Part shown: positions 6,705 to 14,676 of the stretch, one piece after another
How positions within the stretch are numbered: position 1 is the stretch's first letter
Layout of the letters: every line of letters starts with the position of its first letter
Source of the DNA: Bacillota bacterium
GTDB lineage: Bacteria > Bacillota > Clostridia > Oscillospirales > Oscillospiraceae
NCBI GenBank assembly: GCA_023393155.1
Contig: JAEWML010000047.1
Span: 1-16,156, forward strand
Direction: 5' to 3'
DNA length: 16,156 nucleotides
Notes under the pieces: generated by a model
What the model was told of the DNA's origin: nothing
What the model saw: only the letters and a program-made list of their open reading frames with translations
Database searches by the model: none
Program-made: the position numbers and the translations under genes

Positions 6705-7301
6705 ATGCAAAAGGGAAAGACTTTCATTATTTCAGGGCCCTCCGGGGTGGGAAAGAGCACGGTTTTAAAGGCGCTTCTGGAAAAGCGCTCTAATCTGTAC
6801 TTTTCCATCTCCGCCACGACCCGGGAGCCGCGTCCCGGCGAAGTGGACGGCGTGCACTACCGGTATATGGACGTGGACGCGTTTCGGGAGCGAATCGCCA
6901 ACGAGGAGTTTTTGGAGTATGCCGAGTATGTGGGCAACTTCTACGGCACGCCGAAGAAATACGTGGATGCGGCCATGGAGGCCGGGCAGGACGTGATTCT
7001 GGACATTGAGATTCAGGGTGCGTTACAGGTGTGCGACAAACGGCCGGGAACGCCCCGCATTTTTATCGCCCCGCCCTCCTGGGCGGAGCTGGAGCGGCGG
7101 CTGACGGAACGGGGAACCGATTCTCCGGAAAAGGTGCAGAAGCGTCTGCTGCGGGCCAAGGTGGAATTTCAAACGGCCCACACCTATGATTACTTTGTCA
7201 TCAACGACACCGTGGAAACGGCGGTGGCGGAGCTGGACGCCATCATGACGGCGGAGCACTGCAAGCCCAGCGATCGTATGGAGATCATCAGCGGAAGGTG
7301 A
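6705..7301 (+). CDS. gmk: Guanylate kinase
   Basis: A 198-residue enzyme that phosphorylates GMP to GDP with ATP, essential for GTP supply and (p)ppGpp recycling. The P-loop GPSGVGKST is at 11-19. The GMP-binding segment TTREPRPGEVDGVHYRY spans 38-54, and the typical NFYGTPKKYV (78-87) and ILDIEIQGA (98-106) follow. I set the start at ATG 6705, two bases after the remA stop, because MQKGKTFIISGPSG is the normal family N-terminus and GAGG lies about 9 bases upstream. The frame is open from 6606, but those 33 residues would lie within remA and have no family support. Length is near the usual 200 residues. Confidence 0.96.
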   Translation: MQKGKTFIISGPSGVGKSTVLKALLEKRSNLYFSISATTREPRPGEVDGVHYRYMDVDAFRERIANEEFLEYAEYVGNFYGTPKKYVDAAMEAGQDVILDIEIQGALQVCDKRPGTPRIFIAPPSWAELERRLTERGTDSPEKVQKRLLRAKVEFQTAHTYDYFVINDTVETAVAELDAIMTAEHCKPSDRMEIISGR

Positions 7302-7358
7302 GTATACACTCATCAGGCGTTTATTTTAAGCCGAAAGGCAGATAGGAAGAAATTTATC

Positions 7359-7604
7359 ATGATGCTTTATCCTGCAATGACCCAGTTGAACAGCTACATT
7401 CCCAACCGCTATATGCTGGTGAATGTGGTGGCCCGGAGGGCCCGTCAGATTTCTGAGGCCGCGGAAAGCTCCGGCGAGCCGCTGTGCGAAAAGCCCGTGA
7501 CTCTGGCTATCCATGAGGTGGCGGACGGCAAGCTGGATTCCCGGGGCATGAACCTGACCATTGCGGAAGGCGATGCCGACCAGGAGAGGACGCCGCGGGA
7601 ATAA
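7359..7604 (+). CDS. rpoZ: RNA polymerase omega subunit
   Basis: An 81-residue small subunit that helps assemble and stabilise RNA polymerase by clamping the beta-prime chain. The family core is visible: NRYMLVNVVARRARQI (about 17-32), then EKPVTLAIHEVADGKL (about 44-59). The start at 7359 (MMLYPAMTQL) has AGGAAG about 9 bases upstream; the second ATG at 7362 is also possible, with wider spacing. It follows gmk after 57 bases, the largest gap in the operon, as is usual for gmk-rpoZ. No -10/-35 pair in that gap is convincing. A small hairpin sits on its stop codon. Confidence 0.92.
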   Translation: MMLYPAMTQLNSYIPNRYMLVNVVARRARQISEAAESSGEPLCEKPVTLAIHEVADGKLDSRGMNLTIAEGDADQERTPRE

Positions 7605-7612
7605 TTCCGCGG
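7593..7612 (+). other. Hairpin covering the rpoZ stop codon
   Basis: CCGCGG (7593-7598) pairs with CCGCGG (7607-7612). A further G-T wobble closes a six-base AATAAT loop that contains the rpoZ TAA stop. No T-run follows; the next bases are the strong priA ribosome site. It is therefore unlikely to be an intrinsic terminator. It could slow ribosomes or protect an RNA end. It could also be chance in GC-rich DNA, since CCGCGG is self-complementary. Confidence 0.35.
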
Positions 7613-7628
7613 ATGGGGAGGGACGAGG

Positions 7629-10094
7629 ATGGAGCGTTCAGAAATTGCAAAGGTAGCCGTCAGCGCGGCCACGTTTTCCATCGACCGGCCCTATGACTAC
7701 CTGATCCCCCAGCCGATGCTGGAAAAGGCGAGGCCGGGGGTGCGGGTGTCCGTGCCCTTTGGAAGGGGAAACCGAAGCTGCGAGGGTGTGATTCTGGCCC
7801 GGGAAACCGGCCCGAAACGCGCCGGAGTGAAGCCGCTTTTGTCCGTGCTGGACGAGGAGCCGGTGCTGGATGGCTGGGGCGTGTCGCTGGCGCTGTGGAT
7901 GCGCCAGCGGTATTTCTTCCCCATGTACGAGGCGGTGAAAACCATTCTGCCCGCGGGCCTGTGGTATCGCCTGCGTGAGATATTTACGCTGACGGAGGGG
8001 CTGGACCGCGCCGCAGCCGGGAGCCTCGCCGGAAAAATCAAACACGCGGAGCCGGTGCTGGACGCGGTTTTTGCCGCCGGAGGCAACGCCGAGCTTACCC
8101 AGCTAAAGACCGCCTGCGGAGAGGACGCGGAGCCCGCGCTGCGGGCTTTGTGCAAGAAGGGCGTGCTGTCTTCCAGCGTCACTTCCACCCGGCGCGTGAG
8201 CGACAAGCAGCGCCGGATGGCTGAGCTGACCATGGACGCAGCGGAGGCTCTCGCGCTGGTGGAGCCGCGAAAAAAATCCGCGCCGATGCGCTACGAGGTG
8301 GTATTGCTGCTGAGCGCCACCGGCCGGGCTTCGGTGCGGGACATCTGTTATTTTACCGGAGCTTCCGTCCAGACCCTGAAGGGATTGGAGAAGTCCGGTA
8401 TTGTGGCGTTTTCGGAGGAAGAACGGCTCCGGATTCCGGAGTCGAAGGAGGTCGAACCCGGACCGCCCATTGTCCTTAACGACGAGCAGCAGTCCGCCTT
8501 TGAGCGGCTTTTGGCCCTTACGCAATCCGGCAAAGCCGAGGCGGCGCTTTTACAGGGCGTCACAGGCAGCGGAAAGACGCAAATTTATATCCGTTTGGCC
8601 CAGGAGGTCCTAAAACAAGGCAGGTCCGTCCTGGTACTGGTGCCGGAAATTGTGCTGACGCCCCAGATGATGGAGAAATTTTCATCCTACTTTGGCGGGG
8701 CGGTGGCTATGCTCCACAGCTCCCTGCGGATGACGGAGCGGTATGACCAGTGGAAGCGCATCCGCAGGGGAGAGGCCCGGCTGGTGCTGGGCACCCGGTC
8801 GGCGGTGTTCGCGCCGCTGGTTGATCTGGGACTTGTCATCATGGACGAGGAACAGGAGGGGAGCTACGCGTCGGAAAACGCGCCCCGGTATCATACCCGG
8901 GACGTGGCGAAATTCCGCTGCGCCCAAAGCGGCGCTGCGCTGGTGCTGGGCTCCGCCACCCCGGCGGTGGAAACCGCATGGAGCGCCAAGCAGGGACAGG
9001 TTCACCACGAGCTGCTGCGCAGACGGTACAACGAACAAAGCCTGCCCGCCGTTCAGGTGGTGGACCTGCGGCAGGAGATCAAGGCCGGAAATTCCGGCGC
9101 ACTCAGCGGTCCGCTGCGGCGGGAGCTTCAGGAAAATCTGGAGCGGGGAGAGCAGAGCATTCTGTTTCTGAACCGCCGGGGCAACAGCCGGATGCTGGTG
9201 TGCGGCGAATGCGGCAGCGTTCCCGCCTGTCCAAGATGCAGCGTTTCCATGACCTATCACTCCGCCAACGGACGGCTGATGTGCCACTACTGCGGCCATT
9301 CCCGCCCCGCCAGCGACGTCTGCCCCGAGTGCGGCGGAATTATGAAGCACATCGGGGCCGGGACTCAGCGGGTGGAGGAGGAACTGCGGGATTTATTCCC
9401 CGGCGTGGGCATTTTGCGGATGGACGCGGACACCGCCGGCGGGGACCATGAAACGCTCCTGAGCCGGTTTGAGCGGGAGCGGATTCCCATTCTATTGGGG
9501 ACTCAAATGGTGGCCAAGGGCCTTGATTTTGAAAATGTGACGCTGGTAGGTGTACTCAGTGCCGACGCGTCTTTATATTTGGACAACTACCGGGCCGCCG
9601 AACGGACGTTCAGCCTGCTGACACAGGTGGTGGGCCGGGCTGGCCGGGGCGGAAAGAGCGGCCGGGCGGTTATCCAGACCTACACCCCCGGCAATGAGGT
9701 GATTCAGAGTGCCGCATTGCAGGATTACGAGCGGTTTTACGACAGTGAAATTGCCCTGCGGCGCATCCGGCGCTATCCGCCCTTTGCGGACCTTTTTACC
9801 CTCACCGTCTCCGGCGGAGACGAGGGCGCGGTGCTCCGCGCGGCGATGGCCCTGCGGGACGAGCTGGGGACGCTGATGGCGGACGCGGCGGTGCGGGAAA
9901 CCGAGCCGGAGATTTTAGGTCCCGCACCCGCGACGGTGCTGAAGGTGAATAACCGGTTTCGCTACCGGGTGTTTCTCTCCGGCAAAAACGACAAGCCGAC
10001 CCGGGACCGGGTGGCATGGCTGCTGCGCGAGTTTGGAAAGCGGCGGGAAAACCGGGGCCTGAACCTATTTGCAGACTGCAACGCAATGGATTGA
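7629..10094 (+). CDS. priA: Primosomal protein N' (replication restart helicase PriA)
   Basis: An 821-residue 3'-5' DNA helicase that reloads the replisome at stalled forks. The N-terminal 3'-end-binding domain (about 8-105, with PYDYLIP and GVRVSVPFGRG) is followed by a winged-helix region. The helicase core has Walker A GVTGSGKT at 310-317, DEEQ at 406-409 and GSATP at 441-445. A zinc-binding insert carries all eight cysteines (525, 528, 534, 537, 552, 555, 565, 568). Helicase lobe 2 ends with QVVGRAGRGGK at 666-676, and the C-terminal domain contains IRRYPPFADL. The Walker B box reads DEEQ where E. coli has DEEH. The start has GGAGG 7 bases upstream. It lies 24 bases after rpoZ; the coaBC gene often found between them is absent. 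Length is normal. Confidence 0.96.
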   Translation: MERSEIAKVAVSAATFSIDRPYDYLIPQPMLEKARPGVRVSVPFGRGNRSCEGVILARETGPKRAGVKPLLSVLDEEPVLDGWGVSLALWMRQRYFFPMYEAVKTILPAGLWYRLREIFTLTEGLDRAAAGSLAGKIKHAEPVLDAVFAAGGNAELTQLKTACGEDAEPALRALCKKGVLSSSVTSTRRVSDKQRRMAELTMDAAEALALVEPRKKSAPMRYEVVLLLSATGRASVRDICYFTGASVQTLKGLEKSGIVAFSEEERLRIPESKEVEPGPPIVLNDEQQSAFERLLALTQSGKAEAALLQGVTGSGKTQIYIRLAQEVLKQGRSVLVLVPEIVLTPQMMEKFSSYFGGAVAMLHSSLRMTERYDQWKRIRRGEARLVLGTRSAVFAPLVDLGLVIMDEEQEGSYASENAPRYHTRDVAKFRCAQSGAALVLGSATPAVETAWSAKQGQVHHELLRRRYNEQSLPAVQVVDLRQEIKAGNSGALSGPLRRELQENLERGEQSILFLNRRGNSRMLVCGECGSVPACPRCSVSMTYHSANGRLMCHYCGHSRPASDVCPECGGIMKHIGAGTQRVEEELRDLFPGVGILRMDADTAGGDHETLLSRFERERIPILLGTQMVAKGLDFENVTLVGVLSADASLYLDNYRAAERTFSLLTQVVGRAGRGGKSGRAVIQTYTPGNEVIQSAALQDYERFYDSEIALRRIRRYPPFADLFTLTVSGGDEGAVLRAAMALRDELGTLMADAAVRETEPEILGPAPATVLKVNNRFRYRVFLSGKNDKPTRDRVAWLLREFGKRRENRGLNLFADCNAMD

Positions 10095-10122
10095 TTGCGA
10101 TTTTCGATTGGAGGACAACGCA

Positions 10123-10647
10123 ATGGCTTTGAGAAGAATTATAGAGGCGGGGGACGATTCCCTGCTGAAGAAGAGCCGCCCCGTGACGGAATTTAACGGA
10201 CGCCTGCGCCAGTTACTGGACGACATGACGGAGACGCTGACCGACGCCAGAGGCGCAGGCCTTGCCGCGCCGCAGGTGGGTGTTTTGCGGCGGGTCTGTC
10301 TGGTGCTGGACGAGGATTCGGAGGAGTATATTGAACTGATTAACCCGGAAATCCTTTTTCAGGACGGAGAGCAGACGGGCCTTGAGGGTTGCCTGAGCCT
10401 GCCGGGGAAATGGGGCATTGTCACCCGGCCCGACCATGTGCGGGTCCGGGCGCAGGACCGGGAGGGCAACTGGTTTGAAGTGGAGGGCGAGGGCCTGACC
10501 GCCCGGGCTTTCTGCCATGAGATTGAGCATCTGGACGGCCACCTGTTCTCCGAGTACGTGGACCATTTTCTGACAGATGAAGAGCTGTCGGAATATCTGG
10601 AGGCCGAGGGGTCTGAAGAGGACGAAAACACGGAACCGGAGGCGTAA
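10123..10647 (+). CDS. def: Peptide deformylase
   Basis: A 174-residue metalloenzyme that removes the formyl group from the N-terminal methionine of new proteins. All three signatures are present: motif 1 GAGLAAPQ (44-51), motif 2 EGCLSLPG (88-95, metal ligand C90) and motif 3 HEIEHLDG (132-139, ligands H132 and H136, catalytic E133). The acidic tail after residue 152 (EELSEYLEAEGSEEDEN) is typical of Clostridia versions. The start at ATG 10123 has GGAGG 8 bases upstream and gives MALRRII. An open extension back to 10069 overlaps the priA end and has no family support. It sits directly before fmt, the enzyme that adds the formyl group to initiator tRNA, the standard def-fmt pairing. Confidence 0.96.
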   Translation: MALRRIIEAGDDSLLKKSRPVTEFNGRLRQLLDDMTETLTDARGAGLAAPQVGVLRRVCLVLDEDSEEYIELINPEILFQDGEQTGLEGCLSLPGKWGIVTRPDHVRVRAQDREGNWFEVEGEGLTARAFCHEIEHLDGHLFSEYVDHFLTDEELSEYLEAEGSEEDENTEPEA

Positions 10648-10652
10648 CGCTG

Positions 10653-11570
10653 ATGCGCGTGTTATTTATGGGAACTCCCCAATTTGCCGTGGCTTCTTTG
10701 CGGAGGCTGGCGGAGGACGGGCATGAGATATGTGGTGTCGTCACGCAGCCGGACAAGCCTAAAAATCGGGGTATGAAGCTAATACCAACACCTGTCAAGG
10801 AATGCGCCGTAACACTTGGAATTGACGTATTTCAACCGCAGAAGGCGCGAGACGGCGAAGCGATGGACCTTGTGCGCCGACTTGCGCCGGAGCTGATTGT
10901 GGCCGCGGCCTACGGCAAAATTCTGCCGGAGGAGCTTTTGAACTACCCGAAGCACGGCTCCATCAACGTCCACTCGTCCCTGCTGCCCAAATACCGGGGC
11001 GCGGCTCCCATCAACTGGGCGATTTTAAACGGGGACGGGGAAACGGGCGTATCTATTATGTATATGGTGGACAAGCTGGACGCAGGAGACGTGATCTCCA
11101 AAATTAAAACGCCCATCGGACCGGACGAGGATGCGCAGGCCCTGACTGCCCGGCTGGCCGAACTGGGGGCGGAGGCCCTGAGCGAAGCGATTGTATTGAT
11201 TGAAAACGGAACCGCGGTTCGAACCGTTCAGGATGAGGAGGCGTCCACTTATGCGCCCATGCTGTCCCGGGATCTGTCGCCCATTGATTGGACAAAGAGC
11301 GCCCACGCCGTCAACTGCCAGATTCGCGGCCTGATTCCCTGGCCCGCCGCCTCCGCCGTGGTGGACGGACGGGCGATGAAGGTTTTCAAATCTCAGGAGA
11401 CGGGAGAGGAAACCTCCGCCGAACCGGGGACGCTGCTTTCTGCGGATAAACGTGGAATTGCCGTTGCGTGCGGAGATGGCAAGGCTCTTTACTTGACGGA
11501 AATACAGGCGGATGGAGGAAAGCGGATGCCCGTCGCCGACTATCTGCGGGGCCATCCTATCCAACTTTGA
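10653..11570 (+). CDS. fmt: Methionyl-tRNA formyltransferase
   Basis: A 305-residue enzyme that transfers a formyl group from 10-formyl-tetrahydrofolate to Met-tRNA(fMet). The N-terminal Rossmann-type domain begins MRVLFMGTPQFAV. The catalytic segment NVHSSLLPKYRGAAPI contains N105 and H107, and D143 in KLDAGD completes the Asn-His-Asp triad. The C-terminal OB-like domain starts near 205 (LSPIDWTKSAHAVNCQIRGL), as in bacterial Fmt. It starts 5 bases after the def stop, with GGAGG about 10 bases upstream inside the def end. Length and motifs are normal for the family. Confidence 0.96.
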   Translation: MRVLFMGTPQFAVASLRRLAEDGHEICGVVTQPDKPKNRGMKLIPTPVKECAVTLGIDVFQPQKARDGEAMDLVRRLAPELIVAAAYGKILPEELLNYPKHGSINVHSSLLPKYRGAAPINWAILNGDGETGVSIMYMVDKLDAGDVISKIKTPIGPDEDAQALTARLAELGAEALSEAIVLIENGTAVRTVQDEEASTYAPMLSRDLSPIDWTKSAHAVNCQIRGLIPWPAASAVVDGRAMKVFKSQETGEETSAEPGTLLSADKRGIAVACGDGKALYLTEIQADGGKRMPVADYLRGHPIQL

Positions 11571-11583
11571 AACGAGGAATTTG

Positions 11584-12309
11584 ATGCAAAACGATTATGC
11601 TTATTTCTTTGCGAACAACCTGTATTGGGTACTGCTGATTCCGGTATTTCTCCTGTCTCTGTATGCACAGGCGCAGGTTTCCGGCAGCTTCAACCGATAC
11701 AGCAAGGAAACCAACCGCCGCCGCATGACCGGCGCACAGGCCGCCGAGGCGGTGCTGCGGGCACACGGGGTCACCGGTGTGACAATTCATCCCACCAAGG
11801 GGCGGCTCACCGATCACTATGACCCCCGGTCCAACGCTATCTATCTGTCCGAGGACGTGTACGGCGCGGCCACGGTGGCGGCGGTGGGCGTTGCCTGCCA
11901 CGAGGCGGGGCACGCGGTTCAGTATGCCGTGGGGTATGGCCCCATCCGGCTGCGCAATCTCATCATTCCGGCCACCAGCTTTGGGTCACGGTTCTCCTTT
12001 ATCCTGTTGATGATCGGAATGCTGATGTACAGCCAGTCCCTGTTTCTGGCCGGTATCATTTTGTTTGGAATCACCACATTCTTTCAGTTGGTGACGCTGC
12101 CGGTGGAGTTTAACGCCTCCGCCCGGGCCATCGAAACCATTGAGGGCGAGGGGTTGCTGGCCGAGGAGGAGATTGGGGGCGCGAAAAAGGTTCTGCGGGC
12201 GGCGGCCCTGACGTATGTGGCGGCGCTTCTGACCAGCCTTTTGCAGCTTATGCGGTTCGTGGCCATTTTTGCAGCCCGGGGCGGAAACCGGCGGGGAGGC
12301 CGCAGATGA
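11584..12309 (+). CDS. Membrane zinc metallopeptidase, YugP type (Zn_peptidase_2)
   Basis: A 241-residue membrane protein with the zinc-protease motif HEAGH at 106-110 (VACHEAGHAVQYA). A hydrophobic N-terminal helix spans about 12-30, two central helices about 124-148 and 152-173, and a weaker C-terminal one about 208-230. E175 in PVEFNASARA follows the helices and could be the third zinc ligand. DHYDPRSNAIYLSEDVY (78-94) is another segment typical of the YugP family (PF04298, from memory). Substrates are not known, so quality control of membrane proteins is only a guess. I place the start at ATG 11584, with GAGGAAT about 5 bases upstream; the frame is open from 11512 but that stretch overlaps the fmt end. 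Its stop overlaps the rsmB start (ATGA at 12306-12309), and the Arg/Gly-rich last codons supply the rsmB ribosome site. Confidence 0.88.
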   Translation: MQNDYAYFFANNLYWVLLIPVFLLSLYAQAQVSGSFNRYSKETNRRRMTGAQAAEAVLRAHGVTGVTIHPTKGRLTDHYDPRSNAIYLSEDVYGAATVAAVGVACHEAGHAVQYAVGYGPIRLRNLIIPATSFGSRFSFILLMIGMLMYSQSLFLAGIILFGITTFFQLVTLPVEFNASARAIETIEGEGLLAEEEIGGAKKVLRAAALTYVAALLTSLLQLMRFVAIFAARGGNRRGGRR

Positions 12310-13643
12310 GCGCCCGGGATACCGCACTGCGGGTGCTGGGCGCCGTCTCATCCAATGCCGCATGGGCGGACGCTTCTTTGAAAGCCCAGCTTCGGAGGGA
12401 CGGCCTGACTGGCGCGGAGGCCGCACTGGCCACCCGCATGGTCTACGGCGTTTTGCAAAACCGCGCTCTGCTGGATTTTTACCTGGGGGCCTTCTGCACC
12501 CAGAAGGTGAGCCATTTACAGATACCGCTTGCGGACATTCTGCGACTGGGTGCGTATCAGATTCTGTTTTTGGACAAGGTGCCGGACCGGGCGGCGGTGA
12601 ACGAGGCCGTGGAGCTGGCAAAGAAAAACAAAAGGGGCGCTGCCTCCGGACTGGTAAACGCCGTTTTGCGGAAGGTTTCCTTGAACAGGGACAACCTCCC
12701 GGCCATTCCCGACAGGGACGAGGCGCAGTACCTTTCTATTAAGTACAGCCACCCCAAGTGGCTGGTAAAGCGGCTTTTGGCGCTGCTGGGCCGGGAGGAG
12801 GCAGAGGCCTTTCTCGCCGCGGACAACGGCGTTGCGCCCCTGACGGTGCAGGTCAACACGCTGAAAACCACGGCGGAAGATCTGGCTATAAAGCTCACCG
12901 CGGCGGGAGTGGAAGTCACTCCGCACCCGTGGGTTCCGGACTGTCTGGAGCTATCCTCCTCCGGCGATTTGACTGCGCTGGAGGCGTTTGGACATGGCGG
13001 GTTTTTCGTGCAGGACCCCGCCGCGAAGCTGGTGGGCCTGATTGCCGCGCCCGAAAAGGGACAGCGGGTCATCGACGTGTGCGCCGCTCCGGGCGGAAAG
13101 TCCTTTGGCGCGGCTGTGCTGATGGGGGACGGGGGAGAGATTTTTTCCTGTGACCTCCACGAAAAAAAGCTGATCCGCATTCAGGAGGGCGCCGCGCGGC
13201 TGGGGATCACATCTATCCAGACCTTTGCCGCCGACGGGACGGTTTTCCGCCCCGAGTGGGCCGACAGCGCCGACGTGGTGCTTGTGGACGCGCCCTGCTC
13301 CGGCCTTGGCATCATTCGCAAAAAGCCGGACGTTCGGTATAAATCCCCCGACGACCTGTTTACACTTACTGTAACACAATCCGCGCTTGTAGAGAACGCG
13401 GCGCGGTATGTGAAGCCCGGCGGTACGCTGATCTACTCCACCTGCACCGTGCTTCCGGAGGAAAACGGCCAGATTATAGACGGATTTCTTGCCGCGCACC
13501 CGGAATTTTTCCGGGAAAGCTTTACGCTGCCCCGGCCTCTCGGGGAGCAGCCGGGGGAGCTGACCCTCTGGCCCCACCGACATGGAACCGACGGATTTTA
13601 CATCTGCCGCCTGCGGCGAGCTGAAAAGGAAGTCCCACAATGA
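12306..13643 (+). CDS. rsmB: 16S rRNA (cytosine-C5)-methyltransferase RsmB
   Basis: A 445-residue enzyme that methylates C967 (E. coli numbering) of 16S rRNA using S-adenosylmethionine. Residues 1-135 form the NusB-like RNA-binding domain (DTALRVLGAV, then ADILRLGAYQILFLD and VNEAVELAKK). The methyltransferase domain has the SAM loop VCAAPGGK (258-265) and two cysteines: C331 in DAPCSGLG (structural/release) and C380 in YSTCTVLPEEN (nucleophile), the usual NOL1/NOP2/sun pattern. GGGGAGG lies 6 bases before the start, inside the metallopeptidase gene. ATGA overlaps at both ends (12306 and 13640) suggest coupled translation with its neighbours. Confidence 0.95.
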   Translation: MSARDTALRVLGAVSSNAAWADASLKAQLRRDGLTGAEAALATRMVYGVLQNRALLDFYLGAFCTQKVSHLQIPLADILRLGAYQILFLDKVPDRAAVNEAVELAKKNKRGAASGLVNAVLRKVSLNRDNLPAIPDRDEAQYLSIKYSHPKWLVKRLLALLGREEAEAFLAADNGVAPLTVQVNTLKTTAEDLAIKLTAAGVEVTPHPWVPDCLELSSSGDLTALEAFGHGGFFVQDPAAKLVGLIAAPEKGQRVIDVCAAPGGKSFGAAVLMGDGGEIFSCDLHEKKLIRIQEGAARLGITSIQTFAADGTVFRPEWADSADVVLVDAPCSGLGIIRKKPDVRYKSPDDLFTLTVTQSALVENAARYVKPGGTLIYSTCTVLPEENGQIIDGFLAAHPEFFRESFTLPRPLGEQPGELTLWPHRHGTDGFYICRLRRAEKEVPQ

Positions 13644-14671
13644 TTGACTTGAAATCCCAGACGCCGGAGGAAATGACCCGGACCCTGAAGGACATGGGGG
13701 AGCCCGCTTTTCGCGGAAAGCAGGTGTTCTCCTGGCTTCACGGGGGTGTGAGCTCCTTTGATGAGATGACGAACCTGCCAAAGTCTCTCCGGGAAAAGCT
13801 GGAGCGTACATGTATTCTCACGCCGCCCGTGGCCGTGTGCAAGCAGGTTTCCAAGCTGGACGGCACCGTGAAATACCTTTGGGAGCTGAGCGACGGAAAC
13901 TGTATTGAATCCGTTTTGATGCGCTATCACCACGGGAATACCGTCTGCATCTCCTCACAGGTGGGCTGCCTGATGGGCTGCGCGTTCTGCGCGTCCACCG
14001 TGGCGGGAAAGGTCAGAAGCCTGACGCCCGCGGAGCTGCTGGATCAGGTGATTTTCACTCAGAAGGACGCCGGTCTGCCGGTTTCCAATATCGTTTTGAT
14101 GGGGATTGGGGAGCCGCTGGACAATCTGGACAACGTGCTGCGGTTTTTGGAGCTGGTGAACTGCCCGGAGGGGCTGAACATCGGCATGCGGCACATCTCC
14201 CTGTCCACCTGCGGCATCATCCCCGGCATCGAGCGCCTTGCGGAGCTGGGCCTTCAGCTTACGCTGTCCGTCTCCCTCCATGCGCCGGACGGGGAAACCC
14301 GCTCTAAAATCATGCCGGTGAACCGGGCTTATCCTGTGGAGGAGCTGTTCGCCGCCTGCCATCGGTACTTTCGGAAAACAGGACGGCGCATCTCCTTTGA
14401 GTACGCCATGATTGACGGCGTGAACGATGGCGACTGGCAGGCGGACCTCATTGCGGAAAAGCTGCGGGGAATGCCGGGGCATGTGAATCTCATCCCGCTG
14501 AACGACGTGGTAGAAAGCCCGTTCAAGCCGTCCAAACGGACGGCGGCGTTTCAAAAGCGGCTGGAATCCCACGGCGTGACCGCCACGGTGCGGCGGAGTC
14601 TGGGCGGGGATATCGACGCCTCCTGCGGTCAGCTCCGTCGGAAGGCCATGGAAGAGAGGAAAGGAGTGTGA
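13640..14671 (+). CDS. rlmN: Dual-specificity 23S rRNA/tRNA adenine-C2 methyltransferase RlmN
   Basis: A 343-residue radical-SAM enzyme that methylates C2 of A2503 in 23S rRNA and of A37 in some tRNAs. The Fe-S cluster cysteines are C110, C114 and C117 in GCLMGCAFCAS. GIGEPLDNL (155-163) is the GxGEP motif that contacts SAM. C329 in DIDASCGQL is the methyl-carrying cysteine near the C-terminus. HVNLIPLN (281-288) is another conserved segment. Nothing suggests the Cfr resistance relative. AAGGA lies 9 bases before the start, which overlaps the rsmB stop by 4 bases (ATGA at 13640). Full length and intact. Confidence 0.95.
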   Translation: MIDLKSQTPEEMTRTLKDMGEPAFRGKQVFSWLHGGVSSFDEMTNLPKSLREKLERTCILTPPVAVCKQVSKLDGTVKYLWELSDGNCIESVLMRYHHGNTVCISSQVGCLMGCAFCASTVAGKVRSLTPAELLDQVIFTQKDAGLPVSNIVLMGIGEPLDNLDNVLRFLELVNCPEGLNIGMRHISLSTCGIIPGIERLAELGLQLTLSVSLHAPDGETRSKIMPVNRAYPVEELFAACHRYFRKTGRRISFEYAMIDGVNDGDWQADLIAEKLRGMPGHVNLIPLNDVVESPFKPSKRTAAFQKRLESHGVTATVRRSLGGDIDASCGQLRRKAMEERKGV

Positions 14672-14676
14672 CCGAT

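Noticed and set aside
7302..7358. A promoter between gmk and rpoZ (TATACA at 7303-7308)
   Set aside because: No acceptable -35 box lies 16-18 bases upstream of it.
8682..9350. A 222-codon minus-strand frame inside priA
   Set aside because: It lies wholly under the helicase core of priA, and its composition is that of a frame shadow with no motif.
10069..10122. An 18-codon extension of def into priA
   Set aside because: GGAGG 8 bases before ATG 10123 and the normal Def N-terminus support the later start.
12951..13811. A 286-codon minus-strand frame across rsmB and rlmN
   Set aside because: It is antisense to two certain genes, has no domain and no good ribosome site that I can see.
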